The notes under the pieces: generated by a model | Databases searched by the model: none | What the model saw: only the letters and a program-made list of their open reading frames with translations | Told to the model about the DNA's origin: nothing | Shown: positions 13,796-13,803 of the stretch, piece after piece | How the letters are laid out: every line of letters begins with the position of its first letter | Numbering within the stretch: the first letter of the stretch is position 1 | NCBI GenBank assembly: GCA_003819975.1 | Contig: RPPU01000047.1 | Location: 1 to 13,803, forward strand | From: Desulfobacteraceae bacterium | GTDB taxonomy: Bacteria > Desulfobacterota > DSM-4660 > Desulfatiglandales > HGW-15 | Direction: 5' to 3' | Length of the DNA stretch: 13,803 nucleotides | Translations under genes and position numbers: made by a program

Positions 13796-13803
13796 ACACA
13801 ATA

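Overview
This is a bacterial chromosomal segment of core housekeeping genes, almost all on the minus strand, with moderate GC and AT-rich intergenic DNA. The lineage cannot be fixed from one window. A SPOUT RNA methyltransferase of the Methyltrn_RNA_4 type between trmD and rplS, an MJ0042-type zinc-finger/HDOD protein and the ADDYAYSLAA tmRNA tag recall deltaproteobacteria-like or uncultured Gram-negative phyla such as Omnitrophota; this is an inference at low confidence.

Layout, left to right. 1-599 is the N-terminal part of a zinc-ribbon/HDOD signalling protein that runs off the left edge. 600-1040 is AT-rich DNA with one doubtful 81-residue hydrophobic ORF. 1041-2461 is a two-gene unit, a HAD phosphatase translationally coupled to a flavodoxin-fold oxidoreductase. 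2576-2815 is a small GIY-YIG nuclease-domain gene lying just behind the 3' end of the tmRNA gene ssrA (2941-3300). smpB (3346-3798), ptsI (3814-5592) and ptsH (5589-5861) precede ssrA in transcription order. 6104-8272 holds rsmI, yraN and rnhB. 8291-11121 holds the classical rplS, SPOUT methyltransferase, trmD, rimM, khpA and rpsP cluster, and ffh (11223-12548) heads it. A 449-bp divergent intergenic region separates ffh from a plus-strand nucleoside phosphorylase family gene (12998-13795).

The minus-strand genes read as one long ribosome and RNA-maintenance unit: protein targeting (ffh), ribosomal proteins S16 and L19, ribosome maturation (rimM, khpA), tRNA and rRNA methylation (trmD, SPOUT enzyme, rsmI), genome and RNA:DNA housekeeping (rnhB, yraN), the general PTS pair, then trans-translation (smpB, ssrA).

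The most unusual content is a family of composite palindromic repeats filling the two long spacers around rsmI (about 5909-6103 and 7022-7251). Each copy has a REP-like stem-loop and a second hairpin with a T-run on its left arm and an A-run on its right arm. Two of these hairpins begin at the very next base after a gene's stop codon. A related hairpin lies upstream of ffh. The second notable point is the GIY-YIG gene behind ssrA, which uses a TTG start under a strong Shine-Dalgarno and is linked to the tmRNA 3' end by a 10-bp inverted repeat.
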